Of a stretch of 64,000 nucleotides of DNA, positions 62,568 to 64,000 are shown in pieces (position 1 is the stretch's first letter; every line of letters begins with the position of its first letter). A model generated the notes under the pieces. It was not told where the DNA came from. It worked only from the letters and a program-made list of their open reading frames with translations, and made no database searches. Position numbers and translations under genes: made by a program. This DNA comes from Vanilla planifolia (lineage: Eukaryota; Streptophyta; Magnoliopsida; Asparagales; Orchidaceae), in assembly GCA_023846275.1 (NCBI GenBank), contig CM043870.1, positions 17,857,057 through 17,921,056 of the forward strand, given 5' to 3'.

Positions 62568-64000
62568 CACATATTACAGTTAATCATGTTTTAGCATGAA
62601 AGGTTTTCTTTTCCTGAGTGCAACAAACGATACTATTATATAAACATTGAATTTTTATGTTATTATGCAGAGTAGTTTTTCTCTTTTTCCTTCAAAAAAC
62701 TATCATAATCAATGTAAATGTTGTGCTTGCTTTGCTAGATAATAACTACAAGCATAAAAATTTATTTCAAAGTTGGAAAGCAAAAGCTTCCCAAAAAAAT
62801 TCAATGATATTATTTTTTAAAAAGAAATTTTATTCAAAATGCATCATAATATAAAATTATAATAAAACAAAAACTAGATAAGATTACCACATTCATGAAT
62901 GTACTTTTTTTTTTTGAAATGACATTCATGAATGTACTACAAAAAAGTGCATTGCATGTTTCTAATTATCTAAATATATTAAATGAAGCAATGTTTTTAA
63001 AACAAGAGTTTGTGCTACTTACTTTTTTTGATAGTGGCTATTTCTTTTAGCTATTATTCTTAGTCAAAAGAGTTTGTGGTCTAAGAAAGCCTAACAAAAA
63101 TATGTCTAAAAAAATTATTTGATATATGAAAATAAGAGTTTTTTTGCACATTTCAATTCTAATTAAAATAAAAAAATTCATACTTTGTTTGCCTTGAAAT
63201 AAATGAATAAGCAGCCACTTAAACTACATGCTCAACAAATTATTCTATTCTCGTTGACTATCTTGAAAGTCATTTTTTATTTATATCATAGTAATGTTTC
63301 AATGATTTATAAAAAAAATATATTAGAATTATAATAATTAATTAGTAAAAATAATGCTGATTTTTAGCAATAGGAACCATTAGTGTCAACTGTGCCTAAA
63401 ACATGTTGGATGCCATTAAAAGGTTGGGAACACATTTCCGTAAACCCCTCAACTAGCTACAGTACTAGGTAGAATAGTGAAAATAGTTTATACGGTTCTT
63501 AGATCAAGTTATTAAAACAGTATCATCATAAATAGTGTAAAGTTTGTCACTAGCATCATGGGTGATAACTTCACGACCAAACGGGAGGCTAGCCAACACT
63601 GAATAGGTTGATATAGAGGATAATGCAAAGCATTGCAAACAAAAAAATTTGTTCACCTTCATAACGTAAGAAAATCAATGCTATATTTTCATGCATTATG
63701 CTTCAGAATCGTAGTAGATACAAATATTGTCTGGTTGCATAATTTCTTTGTTAAATGATACCATCTCCACTACATTTTTGAAAAGATAATATCCTCAATT
63801 CGATCATGCAACCTCACTTTTCAACTGTCTATGCTTGTTTTACACACAGTATCAAAATGTAGTCGTTTGATTATGACTCAAATCTAATTGTTCCAATCAA
63901 ATCCTATTTCTAAATAGCACCAATCAAATCTCATCCATCAATCATATTGTTTTTATAATGAAATAATCTAAATCATTTTCATCAAGAAGCACATGCAAAA
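62568..64000. other. Unassigned right edge
   Basis: Leaves the AT-rich block near 62570; from about 63350 the composition becomes mixed. On the minus strand a stretch near 63540-63590 reads LASLPFGREVITHDASDKLY, which looks protein-like, but I do not recognise the family and it is not part of a long frame. The frame at 62657-62854 is not recognised. Confidence 0.4.
62890..62938 (+). repeat. 16-bp direct repeat with palindromic core flanking a T run
   Basis: 'cattcatgaatgtact' occurs at 62890-62905 and 62923-62938, separated by 17 bp that are mostly T. Each copy contains the perfect 12-bp palindrome CATTCATGAATG. It looks like a small duplication with filler, such as follows end-joining repair or a tiny oligo(dT)-like insertion. 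Confidence 0.85.

Overview
The window looks like intergenic, repeat-derived nuclear DNA of a land plant, probably one with a large genome that removes old DNA slowly. The signs are very high A+T (by eye, not counted), plant-type chromovirus and L1-type LINE remains, and a decayed copy of the plastid rpoB-rpoC1-rpoC2 gene cluster. I find no intact protein gene, tRNA, rRNA or CRISPR array. All recognisable coding DNA is broken by stops and frameshifts and was identified by conceptual translation against remembered family motifs. I cannot name the species.

Layout: 1-1560 unassigned. 1561-10085 is a very AT-rich block in which A-rich and T-rich stretches alternate. 10086-13562 is a decayed chromovirus (element A: gag, protease, chromodomain, 3' LTR; RT, RNase H and integrase core missing). 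About 14985-20260, minus strand, is a nuclear plastid DNA segment (NUPT) holding the 5' third of rpoC2, all of rpoC1 including its intron position, and the 3' part of rpoB. 23770-24870 is the ORF1 part of a LINE. 25640-26270 (minus) is the integrase tail of another Ty3/gypsy element, and it lies directly against a 1.5 kb polypyrimidine (TTC/TTTC) tract at 26304-27823. 31135-34900 is a second, longer LINE (ORF1, endonuclease end, RT). 35440-36760 is the integrase and chromodomain of a third chromovirus (element C). 38733-46639 is a complete but heavily decayed chromovirus of the same family as A (element B), with two LTRs and gag-PR-RT-RH-IN-chromodomain in order. 46648-51830 is unassigned. 51840-62567 is a second AT-rich block, and 62568-64000 is unassigned.

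The most interesting non-standard structure is in the two AT-rich blocks. Segments at 5823-10065 on the left are collinear, in the same orientation, with segments at 51850-59000 on the right, about 46 kb away. They therefore look like two diverged copies of one long, apparently non-coding AT-rich repeat of at least 4-7 kb. The left copy carries an internal tandem duplication with a period near 908 bp. The right block ends in a younger-looking tandem duplication (60721-61969 and 61970-62567) whose second copy lacks about 660 bp.

Nothing here works together as an operon or pathway. The window records successive insertions (LTR elements, LINEs, plastid DNA, an unknown AT-rich repeat) followed by long decay. 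The two LTRs of element B match only around 70% by eye, and the plastid genes are equally worn, so most events are old.
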